Assembly: GCA_017608345.1 (NCBI GenBank)
Contig: JAFCGA010000006.1
Span: forward strand, 1-58,456
Origin: Candidatus Pacearchaeota archaeon
GTDB taxonomy: Archaea; Nanobdellota; Nanobdellia; UBA10117; JAFCGA01
Reading direction: 5' to 3'
DNA length: 58,456 nt
Part shown: in pieces, positions 32,792 through 40,175 of the stretch
Numbering within the stretch: the first letter of the stretch is position 1
How the letters are laid out: each line of letters starts with the position of its first letter
Position numbers and translations under genes: made by a program
The notes under the pieces: generated by a model
What the model was told of the DNA's origin: nothing
The model's input: only the letters and a program-made list of their open reading frames with translations
Database searches by the model: none

Positions 32792-33727
32792 TTAATAAGG
32801 CATCAATTTCCCAAACCATTCAATTGGCTCTTCTTTGTGCTTCCAGTTGAGATCCATGAACAAGTAATGCATTGCATATCCGCGCCATCCAGCGAATTTT
32901 TTCTTTACTATTTCTAATATTTTCTTTGGATCTACTGTATTTACATTAAGTAATTTAGAATAAATCTTAGCTTCCCATGGCGGAACAGTATCTAAAGCAT
33001 TTTTCCTATGAAAAACATCGCGAGCAATATAATCAACGCTAGCAGGTCCAACTCCGTAAATACTCAGTAGCTTCTTTCTAAGCTCTTCATCAGAAATATT
33101 TCTCATTTCAAATTCATCTAATTTCAAATAATCCTGACTTGCTCGCAAGAAAGACTTAGCTCTGTAACCTACTTTTAGTGCGCGTAATTCTTCCTCAGGA
33201 ACTTTCAAAATCCTCTCCGGTGACCAAAAGCAGTAAAACTCCTTTCCATCAAATTCTAGCAAATCCCCGTAGTTTTTTAGCATTCCTTGAGCCATCTTCA
33301 CTGTTCTTTTAACATGTGTATTCTGGAGCAAAATAGTAATCATAAGATACTCATACAAATCATCGATACAAAACATTCGCATACCTTTGAACTTCTTGAC
33401 AATTTCTGGAAAGTCTTTCAGCACTTTGTAAAGCTCGCTAAGGTCTTCGTTCCATTCGAGTCGGTAAATTAGCTCATCGATTAGCTCCGCGTAATTCAAT
33501 TTATTCTTAGAATATATTGAGACTTCAACAGCTGGCTTATCAACTGAACCTTTATTGACAAGTTTTACTCCAATTGGCTCTTCCTGCCAGCGCATTGTGA
33601 ACCAGATTTTATTTTCTTCTTCGTCGCCTGTTGGAGTTGGAAAGTGCGAGGGATTTCTAGTGCTATACTTGAAGTTGTAAGGTGCTTTTGGGTGAACTAA
33701 TTCTATATAAACTGCTTTAAGTTTCAT
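32792..33727 (-). CDS. HhH-GPD DNA glycosylase, AlkA/OGG-like
   Basis: This 311-aa protein has an N-terminal mixed domain (VYIELVHPKAPYNFKY; WFTMRWQEEPIGVKLVN) like AlkA or OGG, and a helical core. The hairpin is LLSIYGVGPASVDYIARD, and the catalytic Asp is in NALDTVPPWEAKIY. The Lys of bifunctional glycosylases is absent from the hairpin helix, so it is probably monofunctional, removing alkylated or oxidised bases. Together with AlkD-like and Nth genes about 4 kb away it adds to a base-excision set. Confidence 0.83.
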   Translation of the reverse strand: MKLKAVYIELVHPKAPYNFKYSTRNPSHFPTPTGDEEENKIWFTMRWQEEPIGVKLVNKGSVDKPAVEVSIYSKNKLNYAELIDELIYRLEWNEDLSELYKVLKDFPEIVKKFKGMRMFCIDDLYEYLMITILLQNTHVKRTVKMAQGMLKNYGDLLEFDGKEFYCFWSPERILKVPEEELRALKVGYRAKSFLRASQDYLKLDEFEMRNISDEELRKKLLSIYGVGPASVDYIARDVFHRKNALDTVPPWEAKIYSKLLNVNTVDPKKILEIVKKKFAGWRGYAMHYLFMDLNWKHKEEPIEWFGKLMPY

Positions 33728-33757
33728 AAGAAAATAAGTTTTGAGAGCTTTAAAAAA

Positions 33758-34168
33758 CTAATTAAGCGAAGAAACCTTGTTGAATTCAGTTATCTGTCTT
33801 TCTAGTTGCTCCGGTGATAGCTCTGTTAAATTATCTATCGTTACTACGTATGGTGGCTCGCCAGTATTTGCAATAACATGGCAATGATAATGTTCATCGC
33901 TTCTATGAGGTCCATCATTTTCCCAATAAGCAATATCTGTAAGCGCGGGATGAAGTATTTGTAATTTCTTTTTAGCTAGCAATTTAAGCTCGCGTATTGC
34001 TAGAACTTCTGCAGAAGTAATTTCCTCTAAGCTTTTCCTATGCGCTTTTGGAAGAATCACAATATGGCCTGGACCAAAATTCGGATTAGAAAACCTAGCA
34101 TACGCTAGCTCATTCTCTAAGATAATCGGTGTTTTTGGTTCATCGCATATGCATTTGTAGTCTGTCAT
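33758..34168 (-). CDS. HIT family protein
   Basis: This 136-aa protein starts MTDYKCICDEPKTPIILEN. It has FGPGHIVILPKAHRKS and a histidine triad in HYHCHVIAN, one residue apart from the usual HxHxH pattern with Cys inside. It probably hydrolyses a nucleotide phosphoramidate or dinucleoside polyphosphate. The ATG at 34168 is chosen because a TATA-like CTTATAAATAC lies about 25 bases upstream; in-frame codons up to 34228 run through that promoter. Confidence 0.82.
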   Translation of the reverse strand: MTDYKCICDEPKTPIILENELAYARFSNPNFGPGHIVILPKAHRKSLEEITSAEVLAIRELKLLAKKKLQILHPALTDIAYWENDGPHRSDEHYHCHVIANTGEPPYVVTIDNLTELSPEQLERQITEFNKVSSLN

Positions 34169-34259
34169 ACTAAACCGCCGTTTAATGTATTTATAAGGCT
34201 TTCGATTAAGAATAGTGGTACTTAGCAAAATAAAAAATAAAAAAGCTAATCTCCTCTAA

Positions 34260-34553
34260 TTATTTAATTTTAGAGAAGATTTGTATAGCCATAGTTATGG
34301 CTGCAATTAGCACTAATATAAACGCTATAACGATGAAAATCAAGATTAGATAATCAACAGCTACTGCAATGGTTGGAAGTACGCCGGATACTGTGGTTAC
34401 AACTGAACCAAGTAAAAGGAATACTGCACCAGCTGCAAGGTAACCTAGCTCCTTCTTGATCAAATCTGCGTAACCGCTGTACTTCAATAGTGCTAACCCA
34501 ACTAGAAGTCCAATACCGACTCCTAAGGTTCCTTCAAATCCTAGTAATGCCAT
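34260..34553 (-). CDS. Three-helix membrane protein, 97 aa
   Basis: Three hydrophobic segments (TLGVGIGLLVGLALL, ELGYLAAGAVFLLLGSVVT, YLILIFIVIAFILVLIAAI) with a charged KKEL turn between the first two. There are no other motifs. It is monocistronic, with an A/T-rich box (TATATAAAAC) near 34590. Function unknown. Confidence 0.65.
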   Translation of the reverse strand: MALLGFEGTLGVGIGLLVGLALLKYSGYADLIKKELGYLAAGAVFLLLGSVVTTVSGVLPTIAVAVDYLILIFIVIAFILVLIAAITMAIQIFSKIK

Positions 34554-34683
34554 TTTGTCACCTGTTTAGGTATGAGGATAATAACGCCTTGTTTTATATA
34601 AACTTTTCTTTTCCTCCCACGTTTTTTTGCTACTTTATCATAGTTCTATAGCATTATAATCGTCCAATAGTTTAGGTCAAATT

Positions 34684-35133
34684 ATGGAATTGCGGAGACG
34701 AATTGAGCTAACAACTGCGATAAGTCCAAAAGAGATTATCAAATCATTTATTCTTCTTGAACTAGAGGAAAAGATAATTCGCAAGTACTTCACCAAAAAT
34801 AATCTCCGCGTTTCTCCTCAGATCAAGTCTCTTGAAATTTCGATAGATTACTATATTCAAGAAGCACTGGAGCAGGAGCAAGAATTGATCAGATTGATGC
34901 GCAAAGCTCGGAAAACAAATGATCCGGAAGATATGTGGCTAGTTCAGAAAGCATTTAACAAATTGTTTGGTAAAGCAAATTCTCCATACAGAACAGTTAG
35001 TAGATTAAATAATGAGCTAGAAAAAGGGCTAGTAAAGATTAAGAGGAATACGGTAGCACATGTTCTTAAGCGCATCGAGAACCGGCTTAATAAGTTGTCC
35101 CAAAAAATAATCTCTAAGGGCGTTAAAGCGTGA
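34684..35133 (+). CDS. Hypothetical coiled-coil-like protein, 149 aa
   Basis: A mostly helical basic protein: EIIKSFILLELEEKIIRKYF, EALEQEQELIRLMRKARK, RLNNELEKGLVKIKRN, RIENRLNKLSQKI. It looks like a nucleic-acid-binding or structural helical protein, but no family is recognised. Its 3' end is followed 12 bases later by the second 143-bp repeat, which may serve as its terminator. Confidence 0.6.
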   Translation: MELRRRIELTTAISPKEIIKSFILLELEEKIIRKYFTKNNLRVSPQIKSLEISIDYYIQEALEQEQELIRLMRKARKTNDPEDMWLVQKAFNKLFGKANSPYRTVSRLNNELEKGLVKIKRNTVAHVLKRIENRLNKLSQKIISKGVKA

Positions 35134-35144
35134 AATAGTCTTAA

Positions 35145-35287
35145 TTTATTACTTTTCTGGGTTCAAAACCCCACAGCTTGCTGTGGTCTTTTGGGAAAGT
35201 AATTACCGAAATTCCGTCTCGAAGATTCGCGTAAAACCCCACAGCTTGCTGTGGTTGGGATAGCGAATCTTAGGAATTTCTGTTTAT
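35145..35287. repeat. 143-bp double-hairpin repeat, copy 2
   Basis: This is the more regular copy. Hairpin 1 is ATTACTTT...AAAGTAAT with an inner CCACAG-CTTG-CTGTGG. Hairpin 2 is GAAATTCC...GGAATTTC with AAGATTCGC/GCGAATCTT and the same inner CCACAG-CTTG-CTGTGG. It fills the gap between two convergent genes, a 149-aa protein and the Dph2 N-domain, whose stop codon is three bases away. It could be a structured RNA, a bidirectional terminator or a MITE-like mobile repeat. Confidence 0.78.
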
Positions 35288-35290
35288 TAT

Positions 35291-35530
35291 TTACCTGAAT
35301 TCTGAGTGCCCGAAATTAACAACTAAATCAACCTTTGCAGTAGGAACATCACAAGCGCCAAAGTTCGAACCCATCCAAATATGAATCTTCGCAGAGGTCT
35401 TTTCTTCTAGCTCTTTAGCTACTCGTGTAGCTTTAGGTTTTAACCCATCTGGGAACTGTAAGAGAACTGTCTTGGCTTTGCTAGCTTTGATTTCTTTGAT
35501 TATTCTTGGCAGTTCGAGGTTGTAAGCCAT
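35291..35530 (-). CDS. dph2: Diphthamide synthase Dph2, N-terminal domain only
   Basis: This 79-aa protein starts MAYNLELPRIIKEIKASKAK. TVLLQFPDGLKPKA is the first Dph2 Rossmann-like strand and loop, and GSNFGACDVPTAKVDLVVNFGHSEF holds the first Fe-S Cys (residue 60) and the GHS that ends domain 1. It then stops; in ordinary Dph2 the chain continues into the sequence found at 31549-30884. The ATG at 35530 is chosen from the family start and a TATA-like CTTAAAAATC 25 bases upstream. Stop TAA is three bases from the 143-bp repeat. Confidence 0.85.
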   Translation of the reverse strand: MAYNLELPRIIKEIKASKAKTVLLQFPDGLKPKATRVAKELEEKTSAKIHIWMGSNFGACDVPTAKVDLVVNFGHSEFR

Positions 35531-35564
35531 AATTGTTTTAAGCTTTGAATGATTTTTAAGAGTT
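35531..35564. promoter_or_regulatory. 34-bp bidirectional promoter: dph2-N and DUF357
   Basis: TGTTTTAAGC (35535-35544) lies about 25 bases before the GTG of DUF357. GATTTTTAAG (35551-35560) read on the other strand lies about 25 bases before the Dph2-N ATG. Each box sits next to the other gene's start, so the two leaderless transcripts should compete for the same 34 bp. Confidence 0.5.
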
Positions 35565-35852
35565 GTGAAAACAATCACAAAACAAAAGCTAGACAAATAT
35601 TTCTCTCTAACTAGCCGAGCTCTCAAAAAAGTCAAAATCAAATCAAAACTCACAAAGAAACAAAGAGCTCAGGCAGAAGATTTCTTAGAAATGACTAAGA
35701 ACTACTTTTCAGATGCTAAATATTTCAGAGAAAAAGGCGATTGGGTAACTGCATTTGCAGCAGTTACTTATGCGCATGCTTTCTTAGATGCGGGTGCTAG
35801 ATCCGGAGTTTTTGACACGCAAGGTGATACTACTTTGTTTGCTGCGGATTAA
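35565..35852 (+). CDS. DUF357 family protein
   Basis: This 95-aa helical protein has the DUF357 pattern: FLEMTKNYFSDAKYFREKGDWVTAFAAVTYAHAFLDAGARSG. It starts at GTG, supported by the TATA-like box 25 bases upstream and by the family length. DUF357 is archaeal and of unknown function, probably a small helical hairpin dimer. Confidence 0.82.
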   Translation: MKTITKQKLDKYFSLTSRALKKVKIKSKLTKKQRAQAEDFLEMTKNYFSDAKYFREKGDWVTAFAAVTYAHAFLDAGARSGVFDTQGDTTLFAAD

Positions 35853-35886
35853 TAATTCTTTTAAGCTTTAGTTTGTAAGAGTAATT

Positions 35887-37083
35887 ATGGGAATTATGAT
35901 GCAGATTGATTTAACTACTCCTGAACCTGCGCCCGGAGAGTCTCGTTCTCCTGGAGAGTCTATTCAGAAATATATTCAACCAGAATTAACAGAGTTTTTA
36001 ACTCAATTATATACTGCAACAGATACAGATAAGTTATATCTTCATGGCGGAATTAATGAATCCAATAGTGTTGGTTCGTTAGAAGATGTTTTTGATGCAC
36101 TCTCAATTTTAGAGCCGAGAGGCAAGCAAGTTATTCAATCACTTAATTTAATGAAAACTCTTCCAAAAGAGAGCGTACATCAACAAATACAGATTTCTCA
36201 CGTCATTAAATTTCCCAAGCAAGTAATTAAACTAGCTGAGCACGCCGAACGAATATATTCCCTTATGACTGCGATAGATGAACGAAATCCGAAGGCTTAT
36301 CACATGTTTGGAGGAGTAGGCAATATAACTCTAAGCACTCTTGATAAGATTGTTGAAGCCGCAGACCATCAGGAAGAACTTATATCTATCCTCGATGAAT
36401 ATATAACACGAAATATAGTTATTCATGCAAGAGCAACGTATTTTAGCGAAAATAATAGTTGTGGTTTCTTAAGCAAACCAGAGCATTTCATCGAAATAGC
36501 AAAGAATCAAGAGCAATATTTTAAGGGAGTAGACTTCTTAATCAATAAGCTCGATTGGTATAAATTGAATACGGAGAATTTCGGAAGAGGAAGTAGCGCA
36601 ATAGCTCTCTGGGAGGAAGTGTTTACTAAAAATAAACAGATCTGTGAGCTTGCTGGAAAAGAAGATGTTCAGAAGCTTATCGTTGAGTTAAATGATAGGA
36701 ATTTACTGAGCGACTCCAATTTGATGTATATTTTAAGTCATTTTAGGGAGTATGAAGCTATTGCACCTCACGCCGATAAAATTATTCAATTCGTAGATAG
36801 ATATAATTCAATGATATGCGCATGGAAAGAAAGCAATAAAGATAGTAATGATTACTGGATAAGTGGTAATAGAATTACTGGAGATACAGTGCGTTCTCTA
36901 GCTAGAGATCCAGACGAATTTATTCTTGCGGTTGATACTGCTAATGATGAGACCTTTGCTAAGATGCAAGCATATCTCGATGAGACACCTTGGTCTGTGT
37001 GCAATACTGCTAGAGATCACTTCATTAAAATACTAAATAACGAAATCGAACCATTTAAGAAATCACAAGATCAAGAAAAGTAA
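35887..37083 (+). CDS. Hypothetical protein, 398 aa
   Basis: A large soluble helical protein without a recognised domain, starting MGIMMQIDLTTPEPAPGES, with repeated helical segments (HVIKFPKQVIKLAEHAERIYSL, KIVEAADHQEELISILDEYI) that could form a solenoid. A TATA-like CTTTTAAGC lies about 25 bases upstream. It has no enzymatic motif and may be lineage-specific. Confidence 0.6.
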   Translation: MGIMMQIDLTTPEPAPGESRSPGESIQKYIQPELTEFLTQLYTATDTDKLYLHGGINESNSVGSLEDVFDALSILEPRGKQVIQSLNLMKTLPKESVHQQIQISHVIKFPKQVIKLAEHAERIYSLMTAIDERNPKAYHMFGGVGNITLSTLDKIVEAADHQEELISILDEYITRNIVIHARATYFSENNSCGFLSKPEHFIEIAKNQEQYFKGVDFLINKLDWYKLNTENFGRGSSAIALWEEVFTKNKQICELAGKEDVQKLIVELNDRNLLSDSNLMYILSHFREYEAIAPHADKIIQFVDRYNSMICAWKESNKDSNDYWISGNRITGDTVRSLARDPDEFILAVDTANDETFAKMQAYLDETPWSVCNTARDHFIKILNNEIEPFKKSQDQEK

Positions 37084-37191
37084 ATGGATATCACCCTTCT
37101 CCAGAACTTCCTAAAACAGCGCTACAGAGACCACAGCGATGCTATATTTGCCGATTCACAAAAGAGTGTCTTTATAAAAATAAGCGTCTAG
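37084..37191 (+). CDS. 35-aa small ORF
   Basis: An ATG directly follows the stop of the 398-aa gene and opens 35 codons (MDITLLQNFLKQRYRDHSDA and onward). The next gene's TATA-like TCTTTATAAA (37170-37179) lies inside it. It may be translated by coupling, or it may be a remnant of a longer gene. Evidence is only position and start codon. Confidence 0.3.
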   Translation: MDITLLQNFLKQRYRDHSDAIFADSQKSVFIKISV

Positions 37192-37201
37192 GGAAGAAGT
37201 A

Positions 37202-37897
37202 ATGAAGTTAGAAGATGTCCGAGAAGAACTTAGGAAGCATGCGGATGAGAGTCGCAAAAAGCGAGCTGAAATCACGAACCCTACTGCTAAGAATCGCCAT
37301 GGTGTGCGCTTACCAATCGTAGCGGCGCTAGCTAAAAAGCTCTACAACGCTGATCCAGAGCATGCGCTGCGGCTTTGCGAAGAGGCAATAAATTCTGATT
37401 ATAGTGAAGAGCAAATGTTTTGCGCTAAGACTCTTTTGTTTGCATGCAAGAAGAATCCCGAACGCGTTTTTAACATGACTATGAATATGCTTAATCGCAT
37501 TCACACGTGGGGAATTTGTGATACTCTAGCAACTCAGTCAATAGCACATTATTCAATAAAGAATCAAGAGAAGGTTCTAGATTTAGCTTTTGAAGGTGTT
37601 GAAAATGAAAACTTTTGGATTCGGCGATTCTGGATAGCAGCGTTAGCTCCTCTGGGATTAAAAAAGAACAAGGACGAAGCTGATGTATCTAAGATTTTGA
37701 GTATATTAGATAAAGTAATGCTAGATAAGGAAAAATATGTACAAAAAGCAATTCACTGGGTCCTTAGAGAAGTAAGCTGGCGAGATCAGCAAGCAGTTTT
37801 TAATTTTATCAAGAAATGGCTTGGAAAAGCTCCACGATCAACGCTCTGGCAAGGTTCCGAGAAACTCTCTCCTGAGTTGAGAAATCAGCTGACATGA
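37202..37897 (+). CDS. AlkD-like DNA alkylation repair protein
   Basis: This 231-aa HEAT-repeat protein of the DNA alkylation repair family has LPIVAALAKKLYNAD, CDTLATQSIAHY, NFWIRRFWIAALAPLG and KYVQKAIHWVLREVSWRD, which matches the AlkD W/D/R region that flips alkylated bases. It removes bulky or cationic adducts from DNA. It is co-transcribed with endonuclease III, which it overlaps by ATGA. Confidence 0.87.
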   Translation: MKLEDVREELRKHADESRKKRAEITNPTAKNRHGVRLPIVAALAKKLYNADPEHALRLCEEAINSDYSEEQMFCAKTLLFACKKNPERVFNMTMNMLNRIHTWGICDTLATQSIAHYSIKNQEKVLDLAFEGVENENFWIRRFWIAALAPLGLKKNKDEADVSKILSILDKVMLDKEKYVQKAIHWVLREVSWRDQQAVFNFIKKWLGKAPRSTLWQGSEKLSPELRNQLT

Positions 37898-38541
37898 CTA
37901 TTTCTGAAGTAATGGATGTATTAATTAGCAAGTATGTAATGCAGCGCCAGCCAACGATTAGAAGAACTTCCACCGAGGCAAAAGATCCCTTTAAGATTCT
38001 AGTCGCTTGTTTGCTCTCGCTAAGAACCCAAGATAAAAATACAGAAATATCCTCTAGTAGATTATTTGAAGTTGCAACTACACCACAAGAAATAATCGAC
38101 TTACCGATTGAGCAGCTAGAACAGTTAATCTATTCTTCGGGTCACTACAAAAAGAAAGCGAGAACCTTGCAATCTGTTTCAAATGAATTAATCGAGAGAT
38201 TTAATTCTGAAGTTCCAGACAAAAAGGAAGATTTGCTTTCGATAAAAGGAATCGGACCAAAGACGGCGAATATCGTTCTAGCTTTTGCTTATGATCAATT
38301 AGTTCTCCCGATAGATACGCACTGTCATCGGATACCTAATCGATTGGGATGGGTGAAAACAAAAACTCCGGAAAAAACTGAGAAGGAATTAGAAAAAATA
38401 CTTCCAAAGGAATATTGGAAAGAGTTCAATACTGTAATAATCCTGTTCGGGCAATCTATTTGCGTTCCGATTTCGCCATGGTGTTCGAAATGTCCAGTCA
38501 GTCAGTATTGCGAAAAAAACATGGTTGAACGAAGTCGTTAG
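37894..38541 (+). CDS. nth: Endonuclease III
   Basis: This is a 215-aa bifunctional glycosylase/AP lyase. The hairpin IKGIGPKTANIVLAFAYD carries the catalytic Lys, and LPIDTHCHRIPNRLG carries the catalytic Asp. The C-terminal CVPISPWCSKCPVSQYC is the C-x6-C-x2-C-x5-C cluster site for 4Fe-4S. It removes oxidised pyrimidines and nicks the site. It is paired with the AlkD-like gene as a repair operon. The last bases overlap the convergent PEP-synthase-like gene. Confidence 0.93.
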   Translation: MTISEVMDVLISKYVMQRQPTIRRTSTEAKDPFKILVACLLSLRTQDKNTEISSSRLFEVATTPQEIIDLPIEQLEQLIYSSGHYKKKARTLQSVSNELIERFNSEVPDKKEDLLSIKGIGPKTANIVLAFAYDQLVLPIDTHCHRIPNRLGWVKTKTPEKTEKELEKILPKEYWKEFNTVIILFGQSICVPISPWCSKCPVSQYCEKNMVERSR

Positions 38542-40124
38542 CTTTCTTTCTTTTCCAAAAAGTGTTGAAGTTTTTTTCTAATGTCGCGAATGTCCCATTC
38601 AATGTCTGACAGCAATTCAGAATAAGCTCGATCGTCTATATCGCCATGCCTTCGACGTTCAGCGTCTTGGTAAACTAGCTCAGTTATTTGCTGTTCAATC
38701 TCAACTGTTTCTTGCATAATATCTCCCAGATCTGGCGCCGCTCGTGTAGTAGCTTCTGGCTCGCAGGGACTCGTATTTCCAAGCGTGCTAAGATCTGGAA
38801 TTGTGATCGGTTGTTCTTGAGGTTGGGGTTCTCGATAAATAAATCCATGCTCATCAAATGATATTTTGTCGCCGTTCTGCAGTATTCGAGTAGCGTTCTC
38901 AGCTCCGATTATGCAGGGCTTATCAAGTTCCTTGCAGATCTGGGTAGCATGACTAGCAAATCCACCGCCAGAAGTGATAATTGCTTTTGCTTTGTCAGCC
39001 ACGAAAAATAAATATGGATTAGTCATGTCTGTGATTAATATATTATCTTCTTGGAAGGCATCTGCAGATTCTTTTGAGTTTACAATGCTAACTGTTCCGC
39101 TGCCCTGAGAGCGAAATACTGGAAGGCCGCGCGAAACCATATTTTCTGACGGAATTCCTTCGGACATCAGGGGTTCGATCAGATCTTGATCGTGTGATTG
39201 TAATAAGAATAATTTTCTGCTTTCCGCAGACCATTCTATTACTTGTGGCTGTCCAAAGTATTCCTCAACTTTTTTTGCCATATTAACTAGCGATTTGGCG
39301 TCATCTTCCGGAAGAGGGTTTATGCTCGTTGTGTTCATCGGCATTGGCTGTCGAGTTATTTTACCGCCACCGTCTCTTGAATAATAGAAATTCTGAGACC
39401 GCAAAGTATTACTAATTAGCATATTACTTTCTTTATCAAATACATACTTTGAAGGGTTTGACTTCTTACTAAATCCGTATTCGGCTTCTAATAATATTTT
39501 ATTTGAATCTGCACTCTCGGGGTCAGTTGTAAAAATTGTTCCTGAGCGGGTCGAGTTCACCATCTTTTGGATTATTACGGCGATTTCTGGCTCAGGCAAG
39601 TTATTCTTTTTTCGATATACGATCGCTCTTGGAGTGAATAGCGATGCCCAGCAATGTTTTATAGCAGTTAGTAGATCGCTTATTCCTTTCAGACCAAGAT
39701 AGCTGGACTGCTGATTGGGAACATGATGTGTTGATGAAGATCTTACGGTTATGAAAAGAGGATCTCTGCCCGCGTTTATGAACTCAAAATGTTTAGGAAT
39801 ATCTTCGAAGGAGAGATCTAATTTCTTGTAAGAGTCAGATATGTCTAATTTAAGTCCTTCTGGGAAGTTGAGACTAAGAAATAATTGTTTTATTCGGGCT
39901 GCAGCAGATTTTAGGCTAGCTTCATCTACAATTGTATTTAGCTGAGCTTGTACCTTTGCTTTTATTTCAGAGTAAGAAGTTTGGTATAGCTGTGTTGTAA
40001 TAACAAACGCTCTAGGTACTGGAATTTTTAAGTTGTAGAGTTCTGCTAGATTCGCAGCTTTTTCTCCGACTAGATCCTTGTCTTCGTGAGATATGTCTTC
40101 TAGCCATAGCATGTCTTCGTCCAT
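38538..40124 (-). CDS. PEP synthase-like protein without C-terminal barrel
   Basis: This 528-aa protein has an N-terminal ATP-grasp domain like PEP synthase (LVGEKAANLAELYNLKIPVPRAFVIT, TVRSSSTHH, EIAVIIQKMVNSTRSGTIFTTDP). A swivelling phospho-His domain follows (ITSGGGFASHATQICKELDKPCIIG; the His near residue 390 is conserved). The PEP/pyruvate-binding TIM barrel of PpsA is missing and replaced by a short charged helical tail. It could transfer ATP phosphate via His to an unknown acceptor, as rifampin phosphotransferases do. It is monocistronic. Confidence 0.82.
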   Translation of the reverse strand: MDEDMLWLEDISHEDKDLVGEKAANLAELYNLKIPVPRAFVITTQLYQTSYSEIKAKVQAQLNTIVDEASLKSAAARIKQLFLSLNFPEGLKLDISDSYKKLDLSFEDIPKHFEFINAGRDPLFITVRSSSTHHVPNQQSSYLGLKGISDLLTAIKHCWASLFTPRAIVYRKKNNLPEPEIAVIIQKMVNSTRSGTIFTTDPESADSNKILLEAEYGFSKKSNPSKYVFDKESNMLISNTLRSQNFYYSRDGGGKITRQPMPMNTTSINPLPEDDAKSLVNMAKKVEEYFGQPQVIEWSAESRKLFLLQSHDQDLIEPLMSEGIPSENMVSRGLPVFRSQGSGTVSIVNSKESADAFQEDNILITDMTNPYLFFVADKAKAIITSGGGFASHATQICKELDKPCIIGAENATRILQNGDKISFDEHGFIYREPQPQEQPITIPDLSTLGNTSPCEPEATTRAAPDLGDIMQETVEIEQQITELVYQDAERRRHGDIDDRAYSELLSDIEWDIRDIRKKLQHFLEKKES

Positions 40125-40175
40125 ACAATCAAATAAGGGGAGTTGAATAAAAAGATTTGTATGTCCTAAAGGAAA

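Noticed and set aside
35531-35653. N-terminal extension of the Dph2 N-domain
   Set aside because: It would cover the promoter and the start of DUF357, and the sequence does not resemble Dph2.
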